64,000 nt of DNA from Nocardioides sp. Iso805N (lineage in GTDB: Bacteria > Actinomycetota > Actinomycetes > Propionibacteriales > Nocardioidaceae), in contig NZ_KB822577.1 of NCBI RefSeq assembly GCF_000364605.1, positions 310,001 to 374,000 of the forward strand, written 5' to 3'. The notes below the pieces were generated by a model, which was given only the letters and a program-made list of their open reading frames with translations, did not search any database and was not told where the DNA came from. This document shows, one piece after another, positions 7,462 to 16,823 of this stretch. Every line of letters starts with the position of its first letter. Within the stretch, counting starts at the first letter, position 1. A program made the position numbers and the translations under genes.

Positions 7462-8439
7462 TCAGGCGCGCAGGAGCACCTTCCCGCCGCGGCCGGGGCG
7501 TCGACTGGCGGCCACCGCATCGGCGATCTGCTCCAGGTCGAAGGTCGCCTCGACCGGCAGCGTCATCTCGCCCGACGTGATCCGGGCAAGCAGCTCGCCG
7601 AAGAGGGCCTGGCGCTTGGCCGGGTCCATCGCCGGGCTGATCTTGGCGCCCCAGAAGCCCTTGACGGTGGCCTGCTTGAACAGGACGTCGCCGAGCGCGA
7701 GGTCGAGCCGGGTCGAGCCCATCGCCCCGAAGATCACCAGGGTGCTGTTCTCGGCCAGCAGGTCGAGAAGGTCGCCGCTGGCCGTGCCGCCGACGGAGTC
7801 CACGCCGGCGACCAGAGGCGCACCCGCGGTGATCCGACGTACGTCGTCCTGCCAGCCATCGGTGTCGGTGGCGACCACGTTGTCGATGCCGGCCTCGGCC
7901 AGCTCCTGCACGCCGGCCGCTCGTCGGACCAGGCCCACGACGTTGACGCCCCGGGCCCGGGCCAGCTGGGCGAGCATCCGGCCGACGGCGCCGTTGGCGG
8001 CGTTCTGGATGATCCACTGCCCCTCGGTGACCTCCAGGAAGTCGAGCAGCGCGATCGCGCTGAACGGCATCGCCACCAGCTGCGCCGCCGCCTCGTCGGG
8101 GAGCCCCTCGGGCACCGGGATGACGCCGCCCGCGGAGACCACGAAGTACTCCGCCCAGGCACCGAAGACGCCGCCGACCGAGACCCGCTGACCGACGCTG
8201 AGACCGGTGACGCCCTCGCCGAGCTGCTCGATCACGCCGACCGCCTCGGTGCCCGACCGGGCCGGCATCTCGGGCTTGAACCCGTAGTCGCCGCTGGCGG
8301 TGAGGAGGTCGTGGTTGTGGATCGGCGAGAGCGTCGTCCGGACCAGGACCTCGCCCGGGCCGGGGGAGGGGGTCTCGACCTCCTCGACGTGCAGCTCCTG
8401 GGCGGGGTCGCCGAACCGGTGCTGGATGAGCGCGCGCAT
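7462..8439 (-). CDS. Zinc-independent MDR-family oxidoreductase
   Basis: 325-residue medium-chain dehydrogenase/reductase of the quinone-oxidoreductase/enoyl-reductase kind. The N-terminal GroES-like domain contains SPIHNHDLLTASGDYG and PARSGTEAVGVIEQLGEGV; the nucleotide-binding domain holds QNAANGAVGRMLAQLAR at about 145-160, a variant of the usual AxxGxxG motif. The Cys ligands of zinc-dependent alcohol dehydrogenases are absent, so it is a zinc-free NADPH reductase. The substrate is unknown. It stands alone on the minus strand, 82 bases downstream of the APC permease stop, and could be read through from that operon. Confidence 0.8.
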   Translation of the reverse strand: MRALIQHRFGDPAQELHVEEVETPSPGPGEVLVRTTLSPIHNHDLLTASGDYGFKPEMPARSGTEAVGVIEQLGEGVTGLSVGQRVSVGGVFGAWAEYFVVSAGGVIPVPEGLPDEAAAQLVAMPFSAIALLDFLEVTEGQWIIQNAANGAVGRMLAQLARARGVNVVGLVRRAAGVQELAEAGIDNVVATDTDGWQDDVRRITAGAPLVAGVDSVGGTASGDLLDLLAENSTLVIFGAMGSTRLDLALGDVLFKQATVKGFWGAKISPAMDPAKRQALFGELLARITSGEMTLPVEATFDLEQIADAVAASRRPGRGGKVLLRA

Positions 8440-8521
8440 GCTGTCTTCCTTCTCCTCGAGCTGGACTTCCCGACTCCCACGGTAGAGGCCGGTCCATGGC
8501 TGGTGGTCCTGCTCCGTGCTG

Positions 8522-9850
8522 TCACATCGCGTCCGGCGCCGCCGCTCGCCTTCGCTTCCACACGAGGTCCAGCACCACGCCCAGCAGCACGATCGCGACG
8601 AGGGCGACTGCGGTCCCCGGCTCGTCCACCAACGTTGTCGCAGCGAACGCCACCAGCACCACCAGCGTCGTCAGGTCCGCCAGCACCAGCAGCCAGGCCT
8701 GCGCGCCGGTCTCGCGTCGGATCCGCAGGTGACCGAAGGTCACGAGCGTGAAGACGATCAGGGCCACCGCACTGCCGATCGACGCGATCGCGTTGAGGTC
8801 GAAGAATGCGCTCAGGATCATCGCCGCGACCGCCGTCACGATGATGCCCATGGGCGCCTTCCCCCCGACCCGGTGGGCCATGAAGGGCGGGAACTGCCCC
8901 GCGGCTGCCATCTCCTCGCTCAGGCCGGTGGCCGGGTACAGCCCGGAGTTCGTGGCTCCGGCCGTGGCGAACAGTGCCGTCACGGTCATCAACCAGTAGC
9001 CCGCGGAGCCGAGCACCGGTTCGGCCGCCACGGCCAACGCCGTACCGCCGGAAGCACTGACCTCGGCGACGGTCAGGGTGCCGAAGACTCCGAGCGCCGC
9101 CGCGACGTAGACGACGGTGGCGATGGCGAGGGCCAGGTAGACGGCCCGCGGCAGCTGGCGGGCCGGGTCCCGCAGATCCTTGGCGGTGAAGGTGATCACC
9201 CCGAAGCCGAGGAAGGCGAAGAAGGTCAGCGCCACGCTGGAGACGACGTCGCCCAGCGGGGGATAGCCCGAGAAGGCCAGGAGGTGAGGGTCGATGTTGG
9301 CCAGGGTCACGACCGAGAACAGCGTCAGGATCCCCACGACCACGACTACGACCACCGTCTGCGCCCTCGCGACGATGTGGGAGCCGAGGACGTTGAGCAG
9401 CGCCATCACCACCAGGATGAGGAGCGCGAACGGGACGACCCAGTCCGCGTTGTCGGCGACCGCCGAGCTGGCGTAGCTGCCGAATGAGACGGCGACCATG
9501 GCGGTGATGACGGCATTGACGGTCAGGAGCATCCAGGCGATGACACCGGTGAAGTGTCCTTGCCCCCATCCGCGGATGACGTACTCGAGAAAGCCGCCGG
9601 CCGACGGGTATCTCGCCCCGAGCTTGGCGAAGGAGTAGCCCTGCAGCGCAGCGACCGCCCCGGCCAGGAGGAACGAGACCCAGACCGCCGAGCCGGCCAC
9701 TTCGCCGGCCGCACCGAGCAGCGCGAAGATTCCGGCACCGACCATGGACCCGACCCCGATGAACGCCGCCTGGCGGACCGTCAGAGGCCGCCGCGTCGGT
9801 TCCATCGGTCCCGCCGGTCGCTGACCAGGGGTTTGGTCTCCCTCAACCAT
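8522..9850 (-). CDS. APC-family amino acid permease
   Basis: 442-residue integral membrane transporter with about 12 hydrophobic segments. The APC-family signature is at the N-terminus, FIGVGSMVGAGIFALLG (first membrane helix with the substrate-binding GAGIF), followed by GARYPSAGGFLEYV. Such proteins take up or exchange amino acids or polyamines across the cytoplasmic membrane. Its ATG at 9850 overlaps the end of the upstream ThrE-like gene by 8 bases, so the two are co-transcribed. An in-frame ATG 15 codons inside (MEPTRRPL) is an alternative start. The substrate cannot be read from sequence; the arginine deiminase operon upstream makes arginine/ornithine or another amino acid plausible. 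Confidence 0.82.
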   Translation of the reverse strand: MVEGDQTPGQRPAGPMEPTRRPLTVRQAAFIGVGSMVGAGIFALLGAAGEVAGSAVWVSFLLAGAVAALQGYSFAKLGARYPSAGGFLEYVIRGWGQGHFTGVIAWMLLTVNAVITAMVAVSFGSYASSAVADNADWVVPFALLILVVMALLNVLGSHIVARAQTVVVVVVVGILTLFSVVTLANIDPHLLAFSGYPPLGDVVSSVALTFFAFLGFGVITFTAKDLRDPARQLPRAVYLALAIATVVYVAAALGVFGTLTVAEVSASGGTALAVAAEPVLGSAGYWLMTVTALFATAGATNSGLYPATGLSEEMAAAGQFPPFMAHRVGGKAPMGIIVTAVAAMILSAFFDLNAIASIGSAVALIVFTLVTFGHLRIRRETGAQAWLLVLADLTTLVVLVAFAATTLVDEPGTAVALVAIVLLGVVLDLVWKRRRAAAPDAM

Positions 9851-11213
9851 GCTCGACTCCTCGCGTTGTCGGATCCGGCCCGGACGGCGTCTGCGTCGTA
9901 TTCTGTCGACGACGCCCTTGGCCGCTCGTGCTTGCGAAACGCCCCGACCAGCGAAGGACCCGCCACTCCAGCCGGCGTGGCCCCCACCCGGACGGGTGAG
10001 CGACGTACTGACCGAGGATGACGCCCGCGGCCAGGGCCAGCGCTGTCGCGAAGGCCGAGGCGAGCTGAAGGACTCCGTCCTCCCCGCCTGCCAGGAGTGC
10101 GAGCCCCCGGTAGATGGCCAGGCCGGGCAGCAACGGCACCACGGCGGGTATGACGACGACCAGCGGCGGGACGCGGAACCACCGAGCCCCGGTACGGCAG
10201 ACCGCCCCGATCGTCACGGCCGCGAGTGCGGCCGCCCAGGTCTGCCCGACCTTCGTCGAGGAGCCCACCGCGAAGTCGACGCCCTGCCCGAGCGCGCCGA
10301 CCAGGGCGATGACCAGCAGGGAGCGCGCCGGTGCGTACGACGCGTACCCGAATGCAGCCGCCGCCACCGCCGCGCCGACCAGCGTCGTCCTCAGGTCAGC
10401 GTTGCCCGCCGCGCCGGCCTTGATCGTGCCGAGCCCGACGCCGAAGATCCGGCCGGCTGTCAGGCCGGCACTGACCCCGGCGATGATGCCGGTCGTGTCC
10501 AGGACGGCGACGAGGAGGCGCGCGCTCGCCGTCACCGGCGAGCCGGTCAGAGCGTCCTGGGTGGCGCCCATGATGCCCACGCCGGCCAGCAGCATCACGA
10601 TGCCGGCGGTGACGACGCGTGACGGGTTGAGGTCGGTATCGGCGGCGGCGGCAAGGACCGCCACGAGGGTGGCGACGAAGCCGCCCGCCAGCTGGACGTA
10701 GAAGGTGGGGGTATGCCGGCGGAACATCGGCCGCTGGGTCCAGTAGATCGCCCAGGCCGCGAGGAACGCCAACAGGCACATGAGCAAGGTTCCTCCCAGC
10801 GTGAGCGCGACGCCCGACCCCATCACCCCCCAACCGATGCTCACCGCCCAACGTCGCCGGGGGTGTTCGGCCGCGACGATCTGTGCGATCTGCGCGCTAG
10901 CCTCTGATCGCGTGATGCGCCCGGCGACGAGATCGTTGACCGTCCGGTCGGTGTTGGTGAAGGCGGTGTAGTCGACGACAGCGCCACTCAGCCGACGGAT
11001 CTGGAGAGCGGCGGGTTCCTCGGCGCTCGGTTGGTGACGGAGGGTCAGGTCCACGAACGTGACGTCGGCGGTCACGTGGCGCACGCCGCAGGAGGACGTC
11101 ACGGCCAGCATCGTCGCGGTGACGTCGGTGGCTGCCGCGCCGGACGAGAGCAGCAGCTCGCCGACGCGGAGCGCCAGGTCCAGGGACTCGTAGACCTCGC
11201 TCCGCCCGCTCAT
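9843..11213 (-). CDS. ThrE-type threonine/serine exporter family protein
   Basis: 456 residues. The N-terminal soluble part (about 1-125) has the DUF1212 look with LLSSGAAATDVTATM and VTADVTFVDLTL; the rest holds about 10 membrane helices ending in the ThrE-like second domain (PLVVVIPAVVPLLPGLAIYRGL). Corynebacterium ThrE exports threonine and serine; family members differ in substrate. The last 50 residues are polar and basic. It starts at ATG 11213; a perfect 8-base-arm dyad (11263-11280) lies 50 bases upstream and resembles those in front of the P-type ATPase operon. It is co-directional with the arc operon, so amino acid efflux during stress is a reasonable inference. Confidence 0.8.
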   Translation of the reverse strand: MSGRSEVYESLDLALRVGELLLSSGAAATDVTATMLAVTSSCGVRHVTADVTFVDLTLRHQPSAEEPAALQIRRLSGAVVDYTAFTNTDRTVNDLVAGRITRSEASAQIAQIVAAEHPRRRWAVSIGWGVMGSGVALTLGGTLLMCLLAFLAAWAIYWTQRPMFRRHTPTFYVQLAGGFVATLVAVLAAAADTDLNPSRVVTAGIVMLLAGVGIMGATQDALTGSPVTASARLLVAVLDTTGIIAGVSAGLTAGRIFGVGLGTIKAGAAGNADLRTTLVGAAVAAAAFGYASYAPARSLLVIALVGALGQGVDFAVGSSTKVGQTWAAALAAVTIGAVCRTGARWFRVPPLVVVIPAVVPLLPGLAIYRGLALLAGGEDGVLQLASAFATALALAAGVILGQYVAHPSGWGPRRLEWRVLRWSGRFASTSGQGRRRQNTTQTPSGPDPTTRGVEHG

Positions 11214-11262
11214 GGCGCTCCCGTCACCGGGTCATCGTTCCACCGGGTCCAGGCGTCGATCC

Positions 11263-11280
11263 CCACCCCGGTCGGGGTGG
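11263..11280. promoter_or_regulatory. Dyad CCACCCCG-GT-CGGGGTGG upstream of the thrE-like gene
   Basis: Perfect inverted repeat with 8-base arms and a 2-base centre, 50 bases before the thrE-like ATG. Its core fits CACCC-N6-GGGTG, also found at 21615, 21713 and (one mismatch) 26034. Candidate operator of the LAL regulator at 22567-25206; this role is inference. Confidence 0.5.
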
Positions 11281-11346
11281 CCTGCGACCGATCGCGGGCG
11301 GGCTTCGGAGACATCATGCGGCGGCTGCGGCACTCGCGCCGCGAGG

Positions 11347-11844
11347 TCAGTGCAGCGCGACCTTCAGCAGCGCGACGATGACGCCGATGCCCGCGCCTGC
11401 CGCGGCGCTGGTGAGGCGGCCGAGGATGTCGAGGCCGCCGCGGGCGCCGGCCACGTAGCTGTAGATCGCCAGCAGCGCGATCGTCGCCAGCAGTGCGATC
11501 CAGGCCGACGCGGAGAGGCCGGCGCCGAGGAGCCGGGTGATGAGCAGGACCGCGAGCGGGAGGATCGAGGCGGCGGCGACCGGAGCCGTCTCCCTCAGCG
11601 CGTGGCGAGCGGCTATCAGCGGGTGGTGCCCGTGCGTCAGCGAGTTGCCGATCGTGACAGCGTGCAGGTGGGCCAGCCAGTAGACCCCGACCGTGACCAC
11701 GATCGCCCCGCTGAGTTGCGCGGTCGAGCCTGCGTGGCCGGCGCCGTACGCGATCACGGCGGCACAGACCACGGTTCCGGTGATCGCGCCCTCACCACCG
11801 GCGAACAGCTTGAGCACGCCCGTCCGAGGTGGGTCAGCTTCCAC
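11347..11844 (-). CDS. Small integral membrane protein of unknown function
   Basis: 165 residues with four to five likely membrane helices: EGAITGTVVCAAVIAYGAG, GAIVVTVGVYWLAHLHAVTI, PVAAASILPLAVLLITRLLG, AWIALLATIALLAIYSYVAG and a C-terminal AAGAGIGVIVALLKVAL. A histidine cluster (LAHLHAVTIGNSLTHGHHP) sits between helices 2 and 3. I do not recognise the family. The GTG start at 11844 overlaps the DUF1269 stop by 11 bases, so the two genes are coupled, and a link to the DUF1269 protein's membrane role is likely. Confidence 0.65.
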   Translation of the reverse strand: MEADPPRTGVLKLFAGGEGAITGTVVCAAVIAYGAGHAGSTAQLSGAIVVTVGVYWLAHLHAVTIGNSLTHGHHPLIAARHALRETAPVAAASILPLAVLLITRLLGAGLSASAWIALLATIALLAIYSYVAGARGGLDILGRLTSAAAGAGIGVIVALLKVALH

Positions 11845-12322
11845 CGAATGTCTCCAGCAGGGTCGAGCGCTCGGCCTCGGTGAGGTTGGTGGTGATCAGT
11901 CTGGCGCCGCGGGCGTGGAAGCGCTCACCGAGGCGGTCCAGGTCGGCGTCCTCGGTGACCAGGAAGAGGGCCGAGGTGCCGGGGCCGATCTCGGTCCGCA
12001 CCCGCTCCAGGTCCTCCTTCGTGATGCCGGTGCCCGAGGTGGCTCTGGCCAGCGCGCCGAGCCCCGCACCGACGACCAGACCCGCGACCGGGATGGCGAA
12101 CAGCGCGCCGCCGAGGATGCCCCACAGCGCCCCCCACGCGGCACCGCGCTTCGGGCTGTCGTGCACGTGGTGCAGGTCCGGCTTGTCGGCGCCGTCAGGC
12201 CAGGTGATCAGCGCGTGGTCGACGATGCTGACCAGGCCGTCGGAGGACGCGGCCTTGAGCACCTTCTCCGCCTGCGAGGCCCCGTCGGGGTCCTCGAACT
12301 TCCATACCGTGAACGTCGTCAT
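11834..12322 (-). CDS. DUF1269-type protein with glycine-rich membrane hairpin
   Basis: 162 residues. The N-terminal half has an alpha/beta ferredoxin-like pattern (TVWKFEDPDGASQAEKVLKAA); a central Gly/Ala-rich hydrophobic stretch (GAAWGALWGILGGALFAIP, then VAGLVVGAGLGALA) could form a membrane hairpin; the C-terminal half repeats a soluble fold ending LITTNLTEAE. This is the DUF1269 layout, of unknown function and often found beside stress or transport genes. The ATG at 12322 has an AGGAAG ribosome site. It lies 124 bases downstream of yfcC, with two strong hairpins in the gap, and could be either a new transcript or a read-through extension. Confidence 0.75.
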   Translation of the reverse strand: MTTFTVWKFEDPDGASQAEKVLKAASSDGLVSIVDHALITWPDGADKPDLHHVHDSPKRGAAWGALWGILGGALFAIPVAGLVVGAGLGALARATSGTGITKEDLERVRTEIGPGTSALFLVTEDADLDRLGERFHARGARLITTNLTEAERSTLLETFGGS

Positions 12323-12348
12323 CGCGACTTCCTCCCGTCGTTGGTCGC

Positions 12349-12392
12349 CGGTCCGGCCGAGGGTGCCGGACCGATCGTCGGGGCGCGCCCCG
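12349..12392 (-). terminator. Two strong hairpins between the YfcC carrier and DUF1269 genes
   Basis: CGGTCCGGC (12349-12357) pairs perfectly with GCCGGACCG (12365-12373) across a 7-base loop; next to it is the 14-base perfect palindrome CGGGGCGCGCCCCG (12379-12392). No T-run follows on the minus strand, so this may be a weak terminator, an RNA-processing site or an operator rather than a classical terminator. Confidence 0.4.
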
Positions 12393-12446
12393 GTTGAACT
12401 CTTCTCCGTGCCGGGGCAGGTCGGCTCCCCCGATCAGGGTGGTCGA

Positions 12447-13940
12447 TCACGAGAACAGTGCGCCCAGGCCGAGGGCGACCACGCTCAGCACGACGAGCAT
12501 CGCCAGCAGCGGCCAGACCCAGCGCAGGTAGCTCCCGTACGGAACGCGGGCGATGGCGAGGCCGCCCATCACGACCGCGGAGGTGGGGATGAACAGGTTC
12601 ATGATTCCCGACGCGCTCTGGAAGCCGGTCACGACGAGCTCGGAGGGAACATCCGCGAAGGAGGCCAGCGGGCTCATGATCGGCATCGCGACGGTCGCCA
12701 GGCCCGACGAGGAGGGGATCAGGAACGACAGCGGCAGGAAGAGCAGGAACATCACGATCGCGAACGCGGCCTGCCCGACGTCGCCCAGGGCCTGCTCGGC
12801 CCAATTCAGAACGGTGTCGGTGATCTGTCCGTTGTTCATGATGACGGTGATCCCGCGGGCGATGCCGATGATCAGTGCCACCCCGAGGAGGTCCCGCGCG
12901 CCGTCGACGAAGGAGCCGGTGAGGTTCTCCTCGGACAGCCCTCCGATGAGCCCGATGATCACGCTGAAGAGGATGAACGACGCCGTCATCTCCGGGAACC
13001 ACCACCACAGCGTCGGCAGCGGGAGGTTCAGGTCCTCCCACGGGATGACGCCGTACATCATCACGCCGAAGGCGAGTGCGAACACCGCCAGGATGAGCTT
13101 GTGCCGCCCGGTCAGCGCCGCATCGGCGCCGTCAGTCCCGGTACTGAAGCGCTGCTCGTTCTCCTCGCGCATGTTGGCGACGATCGAGCGGGACGGGTCC
13201 GCCTTCACCCGGTCGGCGTAGCGCAGGACGAAGAAGATCCCGACGCCGAGACCCACGATCAGCATCACCAGTCGCAGCACCAGGCCGTCGCTGATCGAGA
13301 CACCGGCGAACCCGGAGGCGATGCCGGTGGCGAACGGGTTGATGGTGGAGCCGTAGGTGCCGATGCCGCATCCGAGCAGCACGACGGCCGCGCCCGTCAT
13401 GGCGTCGTACCCGGCGGCGATCATCACCGCCACGATCAGGGAGTAGAACGCCAGGCTCTCCTCGGCCATGCCGTAGGTGGTCCCGCCGAGCGCGAACACG
13501 ATCATCAGGATCGGGATCATCCAGCGCTCACGGCCGCGGAGTCGCTGCACGAGGCGACCGATGCCGTTCTGGATGGCGCCGGTGCGCATGGTCACGCCCA
13601 GGAACCCGCCGATGACGATGATGAAGAGCGCGACGTCGATCGCGCCGAACAGCGACCCGCTGTTGTAGTAGTTGATGTTCCCCTTGCTGTCCTGGATGCC
13701 GTAGAGCCCGTTGATCGGTGCGGTCAGCGAGTCGACCAGGATGTGCGCGGGATGGGAGGGGACCGAGTGGTAGGTCCCCGGGATCGGGCTGCCGGCCTTG
13801 TCGAGGTCGTAGACGCCGGCCGGCACGATCCAGGTGGCGAGCGCCATCAGCACGATGAGCGCGAACAAGATGGTGTACGCCGACGGCAGCTTGAAGCCCC
13901 GGTGGGACTCGACAGGGTCGGTGTCGGTGGAGGCAGACAT
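12447..13940 (-). CDS. YfcC-family carrier (arginine/ornithine or carboxylate exchange)
   Basis: 497 residues with about 12 membrane segments; YfcC/DcuC-like superfamily. Conserved parts are the N-terminal FALIVLMALATWIVPAGVYD, the re-entrant region GGTTYGMAEESLAF, and the C-terminal LIPSSSGLATVAMPIM with GIMNLFIPTSAVVMGGLAIA. Members occur often in arginine deiminase operons and are thought to move arginine/ornithine or related anions. The ATG at 13940 overlaps the NhaC stop by one base (TGATG) and homology begins here; a longer frame upstream is unrelated. Position seven in the P-ATPase-arcBCA operon supports a role as the exchanger for this pathway; the exact substrate is inference. Confidence 0.82.
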   Translation of the reverse strand: MSASTDTDPVESHRGFKLPSAYTILFALIVLMALATWIVPAGVYDLDKAGSPIPGTYHSVPSHPAHILVDSLTAPINGLYGIQDSKGNINYYNSGSLFGAIDVALFIIVIGGFLGVTMRTGAIQNGIGRLVQRLRGRERWMIPILMIVFALGGTTYGMAEESLAFYSLIVAVMIAAGYDAMTGAAVVLLGCGIGTYGSTINPFATGIASGFAGVSISDGLVLRLVMLIVGLGVGIFFVLRYADRVKADPSRSIVANMREENEQRFSTGTDGADAALTGRHKLILAVFALAFGVMMYGVIPWEDLNLPLPTLWWWFPEMTASFILFSVIIGLIGGLSEENLTGSFVDGARDLLGVALIIGIARGITVIMNNGQITDTVLNWAEQALGDVGQAAFAIVMFLLFLPLSFLIPSSSGLATVAMPIMSPLASFADVPSELVVTGFQSASGIMNLFIPTSAVVMGGLAIARVPYGSYLRWVWPLLAMLVVLSVVALGLGALFS

Positions 13941-15439
13941 CACGCGTTCCCTTCGGGGAGGCTCGGTACGGAGGCGGGCGGCTGCTCGTCGCTCCACGGC
14001 TCATCGGCGTCGGGCACCTTGAAGCCCACGAAGCCGTAGATGACGTCCAGCACCGGACTGAGCAGGTTGAAGAAGCAGAACGGCAGGTAGGAAGCGGTGG
14101 ACACTCCGAGGACGCCGGAGATGTAGGCGCCACAGGTGTTCCACGGCACCAGCACCGAGGTCACCGTGCCGGAGTCCTCGACCGATCTGCTGAGGACCTG
14201 CGGAGCGATCCCGCGCCGGGCGAACTCGGCACGGAAGGTGCGCGCCGGCAGCACGTCCGCGACGTACTGGTCTCCGGCGATGACGTTGAGGCCGATCCCG
14301 CTGCAGATGACCGCGGCGATGAGCGAGCCGCGGCTCCGGGCCCGGGCGACGACCGGCTCGAGGAGGCGCTGGAGGAATCCGGCGCGCTCCATGATCGCGG
14401 CGAACGACAGTGCGCCGAGCACCAGCCAGATCGTCGTCAGCATGCTGGCCATCCCGCCCCGCGAGAAGAGGTCGTCGACCGGCGCGAAGCCGGAGTGGCT
14501 GGTGAACCCGGTGGCCATCGCGGCGTACCCCGCCTCGATCGCGGTGCTGAGCCTGCCCTGGCTGGGGTCGTCGACGAAGGCCACGACCGCGTCCCACTGC
14601 AGGAACGGCGCGAGGATCGCGGCGGACAGGGCCGAGCCCAGGATCGAGAGGAACGGAGGCATCCGCAGACAGGCGAGGATGACGAGCAGCGCCAGCGGAA
14701 GCAGGTTGAGGACCGAGATGTTGAACGCGTCGCCCAGCGCTGCGCGGGCCTGGTCGACGGAGGCCTGCGAGTCACCGCTGGCCGAGCGGCCGAGCACCAG
14801 GAAGATGACCAGGCTGATGCCGAGGGCCGGGCCCGCCGTCCAGATCATGTTCCTGACGTGCTGCCCCGTCGTCAGACCGCCGCCGACCAGCTTCGGAACC
14901 AAGATCGTCGTCTCCGACAACGGCGTCATCTTGTCGCCGAAGTAGGCGCCGCAGATGACGGCTCCGGCGGCGATGGCCTCGTCCAGGCCGAGCACCTTGC
15001 TCATCCCGACGAAGGCGACCCCCAGGGTGCCCGCGGTCGTCCAGGAGCTACCGGTGACCATCCCGACCAGGGCACACACGGCTGCTGTGGCGAAGTAGAA
15101 CCACGCCGGGCTGACCAGCCTGATCCCGTAGTCCACGACGGTGGGGATGGTTCCGGCCATGTTCCACGTGCCGATCAGCGCCCCGACGGCGAGCAGGATG
15201 AACACCGCGCTCATCGCGGCCGTCACCCCTGCCACCGCTGCATCGGCCACGGTCTGGACGGTGTAGCCGTTCTTGAACGCGATCAGGCTGGCGAACGCCG
15301 CGCTGAGCAGGAGCGCCACCTGCAGCGGACCGTCGGTTGCTGATACGCCGAAGAGGCCGATCGTCAGGGCGAGCAGGCCGATCAGGACGACGATGGGCAG
15401 CAGCGCGTCCAACAGGCTCGGTGGGCGCGGGTCGGTCAT
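13940..15439 (-). CDS. nhaC: NhaC-family Na+/H+ antiporter
   Basis: 499 residues, about 12 membrane helices. NhaC-type motifs: GTWNMAGTIPTVVDYG, MVTGSSWTTAGTLGVAF, ICGAYFGDKMTPLSETTIL (the conserved D-K-x-S-P/TLS-ET region), and in the second half VIAGDQYVADVLPARTF and SRSVEDSGTVTSVLVPWNTCG. In the arginine deiminase pathway ammonia raises internal pH, so a sodium/proton antiporter, or in some members a malate-lactate or amino-acid-coupled exchanger, would help hold pH. Start and stop overlap with both neighbours (ATGA at 15436-15439 and TGATG at 13938-13942). Family assignment is firm; ion specificity is inferred. Confidence 0.87.
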   Translation of the reverse strand: MTDPRPPSLLDALLPIVVLIGLLALTIGLFGVSATDGPLQVALLLSAAFASLIAFKNGYTVQTVADAAVAGVTAAMSAVFILLAVGALIGTWNMAGTIPTVVDYGIRLVSPAWFYFATAAVCALVGMVTGSSWTTAGTLGVAFVGMSKVLGLDEAIAAGAVICGAYFGDKMTPLSETTILVPKLVGGGLTTGQHVRNMIWTAGPALGISLVIFLVLGRSASGDSQASVDQARAALGDAFNISVLNLLPLALLVILACLRMPPFLSILGSALSAAILAPFLQWDAVVAFVDDPSQGRLSTAIEAGYAAMATGFTSHSGFAPVDDLFSRGGMASMLTTIWLVLGALSFAAIMERAGFLQRLLEPVVARARSRGSLIAAVICSGIGLNVIAGDQYVADVLPARTFRAEFARRGIAPQVLSRSVEDSGTVTSVLVPWNTCGAYISGVLGVSTASYLPFCFFNLLSPVLDVIYGFVGFKVPDADEPWSDEQPPASVPSLPEGNA

Positions 15440-15567
15440 CTCGCGACCTGCGCCGTGGCGCCGACCTCGCTGCCGCGGTGGTGCTCCGGGCCCCGGGCCC
15501 AGATCAGGAGGCCGACGATGAGCAGGGCGCAGGCGCCGATGACGACCCAGCGCACGCCCGTGCTCAC
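15436..15567 (-). CDS. 43-residue single-helix membrane peptide between arcA and nhaC
   Basis: The frame starts at GTG 15567 inside arcA's TGA (GTGA) and ends at a TGA overlapping the nhaC ATG (ATGA). It encodes one hydrophobic helix, RWVVIGACALLIVGLLIWA (residues 6-24), with a short N-terminus and a polar tail RGPEHHRGSEVGATAQVAR. Being locked between two genes by four-base overlaps on both sides argues that it is translated. I know no named family. A likely role is a small subunit or stabiliser of the antiporter, by analogy with other transporter-linked micropeptides; this is inference. Confidence 0.6.
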   Translation of the reverse strand: MSTGVRWVVIGACALLIVGLLIWARGPEHHRGSEVGATAQVAR

Positions 15568-16823
15568 AGCGGATCCCGCTCGAACGGGCAGGTCATGCAG
15601 TGACCGCCGCCGCGACCCTTGCCGAGCTCGAAGCCCTCGATCGGGATCACCTCGATGCCGGCCTCGCGCATCTTGGCGATGGTGTAGGTGTTGCGCTCGT
15701 ACGCGACGACCACACCGGGCTCCAGGGCCACGACGTTGTTGCCGTCGTCCCACTGCTCGCGCTCCTGCTGGTAGGCGTCCCCGCCGGTCTCGATCACGCG
15801 GAGCGCGGGTACGCCGACGGCGTCCGCGACCGCGGAGAGGAAGTCCTTCTCCTCGGTCACGTGGAACAGTGCACCGTTCACGCCCGGGCGCAGGCTGATC
15901 GCCCGGACCGACCTCATCACCTGGGGGTAGAGCGTGACCGCGTCGCGGTCGAGCATGGTGAAGACGGTGTCGAGATGCATGTGCGCCCGGTCCTTGGTCA
16001 TGACGACCGCGATCACCCGCTCGGCCGCACCCTTCTCGAAGAGGGCGCGGGCGACCTGCTCGATCATCCGCGCCTGCGACCGCTCGCTCATGCCGATCAG
16101 CACGGTGCCGTTGCCGATGGGCTGGACGTCGCCACCTTCGAGCGAGGACTTGCCGAAGTCCTCGATGGAGAACCTCTTGTCGTCGCCCAGCTCGGGATAC
16201 CAGAACTCGAAGTCCTCCGCAGCGAACATCGGGTGGTAACGGTAGATCGCCGCGACGTTGTAGGCCTCCAGCCGCCGCGCCGGCCAGAACATCGGGTTGA
16301 TCGAGACCCCGCCGTACATCCAGCACGAGGAGTCGCGGGTGAAGAGGGTGTTGGGCAGCGGCGGCAGCACGAACAGGCCGGGGTCGTCGACCGCCGCCGC
16401 GATGACCGACGTCGAGCGCAGCCGGGTGAGGTCGAGGCCGGACTCGGCCACGGTCAGGCCGCCGATGAGGTGGGTGGCCAGCTTCTCCGCCGGCATCTCC
16501 GAGAGCAGGCTGCGGACGTCCTCGACCATGGACGCGCCGACGGTGAACTCCGACGCGGTCACCTCGATCAGGCGCTGGCGGCCCTCGTCGCTCGCGGCCA
16601 GCGCCTCGCCGAGGAGGTTCTGGAGGAGGAACACCTCGACGCCTCGCTCGCGCATCCTCGCCACGAACTGGTCGTGCTCGTACTGCGCCCGGTCGACCCA
16701 GAGAACGTCGTCGAACAGCAGCTCGTCGTGGTTGGACGGGGTGAGCCGCTTGAGGCTCAGGTCGGGCCGGTGGACCATCACCTTGCGCAGGCGGCCCACC
16801 TCCGAGTGCACTCCGAGTGTCAT
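15564..16823 (-). CDS. arcA: Arginine deiminase
   Basis: 419 residues, normal for the enzyme that converts L-arginine to citrulline and ammonia in the cytoplasm. Family signatures: [14 protein letters not shown] at the N-terminus, [10 protein letters not shown] (substrate-binding FTRD), [29 protein letters not shown] (catalytic His and Asp) and the catalytic Cys at about 409 in [15 protein letters not shown]. The triad is complete. The ATG at 16823 has GGAGG upstream and overlaps the carbamate kinase stop (ATGA). In this operon the order is OTC, carbamate kinase, deiminase, which with transporters forms a full ATP-yielding arginine pathway. Confidence 0.96.
   Translation of the reverse strand: MTLGVHSEVGRLRKVMVHRPDLSLKRLTPSNHDELLFDDVLWVDRAQYEHDQFVARMRERGVEVFLLQNLLGEALAASDEGRQRLIEVTASEFTVGASMVEDVRSLLSEMPAEKLATHLIGGLTVAESGLDLTRLRSTSVIAAAVDDPGLFVLPPLPNTLFTRDSSCWMYGGVSINPMFWPARRLEAYNVAAIYRYHPMFAAEDFEFWYPELGDDKRFSIEDFGKSSLEGGDVQPIGNGTVLIGMSERSQARMIEQVARALFEKGAAERVIAVVMTKDRAHMHLDTVFTMLDRDAVTLYPQVMRSVRAISLRPGVNGALFHVTEEKDFLSAVADAVGVPALRVIETGGDAYQQEREQWDDGNNVVALEPGVVVAYERNTYTIAKMREAGIEVIPIEGFELGKGRGGGHCMTCPFERDPL

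Noticed and set aside
11829..14039. 736-codon plus-strand frame opposite DUF1269, YfcC and NhaC
   Set aside because: Arg/Asp/His-rich low-complexity product with no motif; antisense shadow of GC-rich coding sequence.
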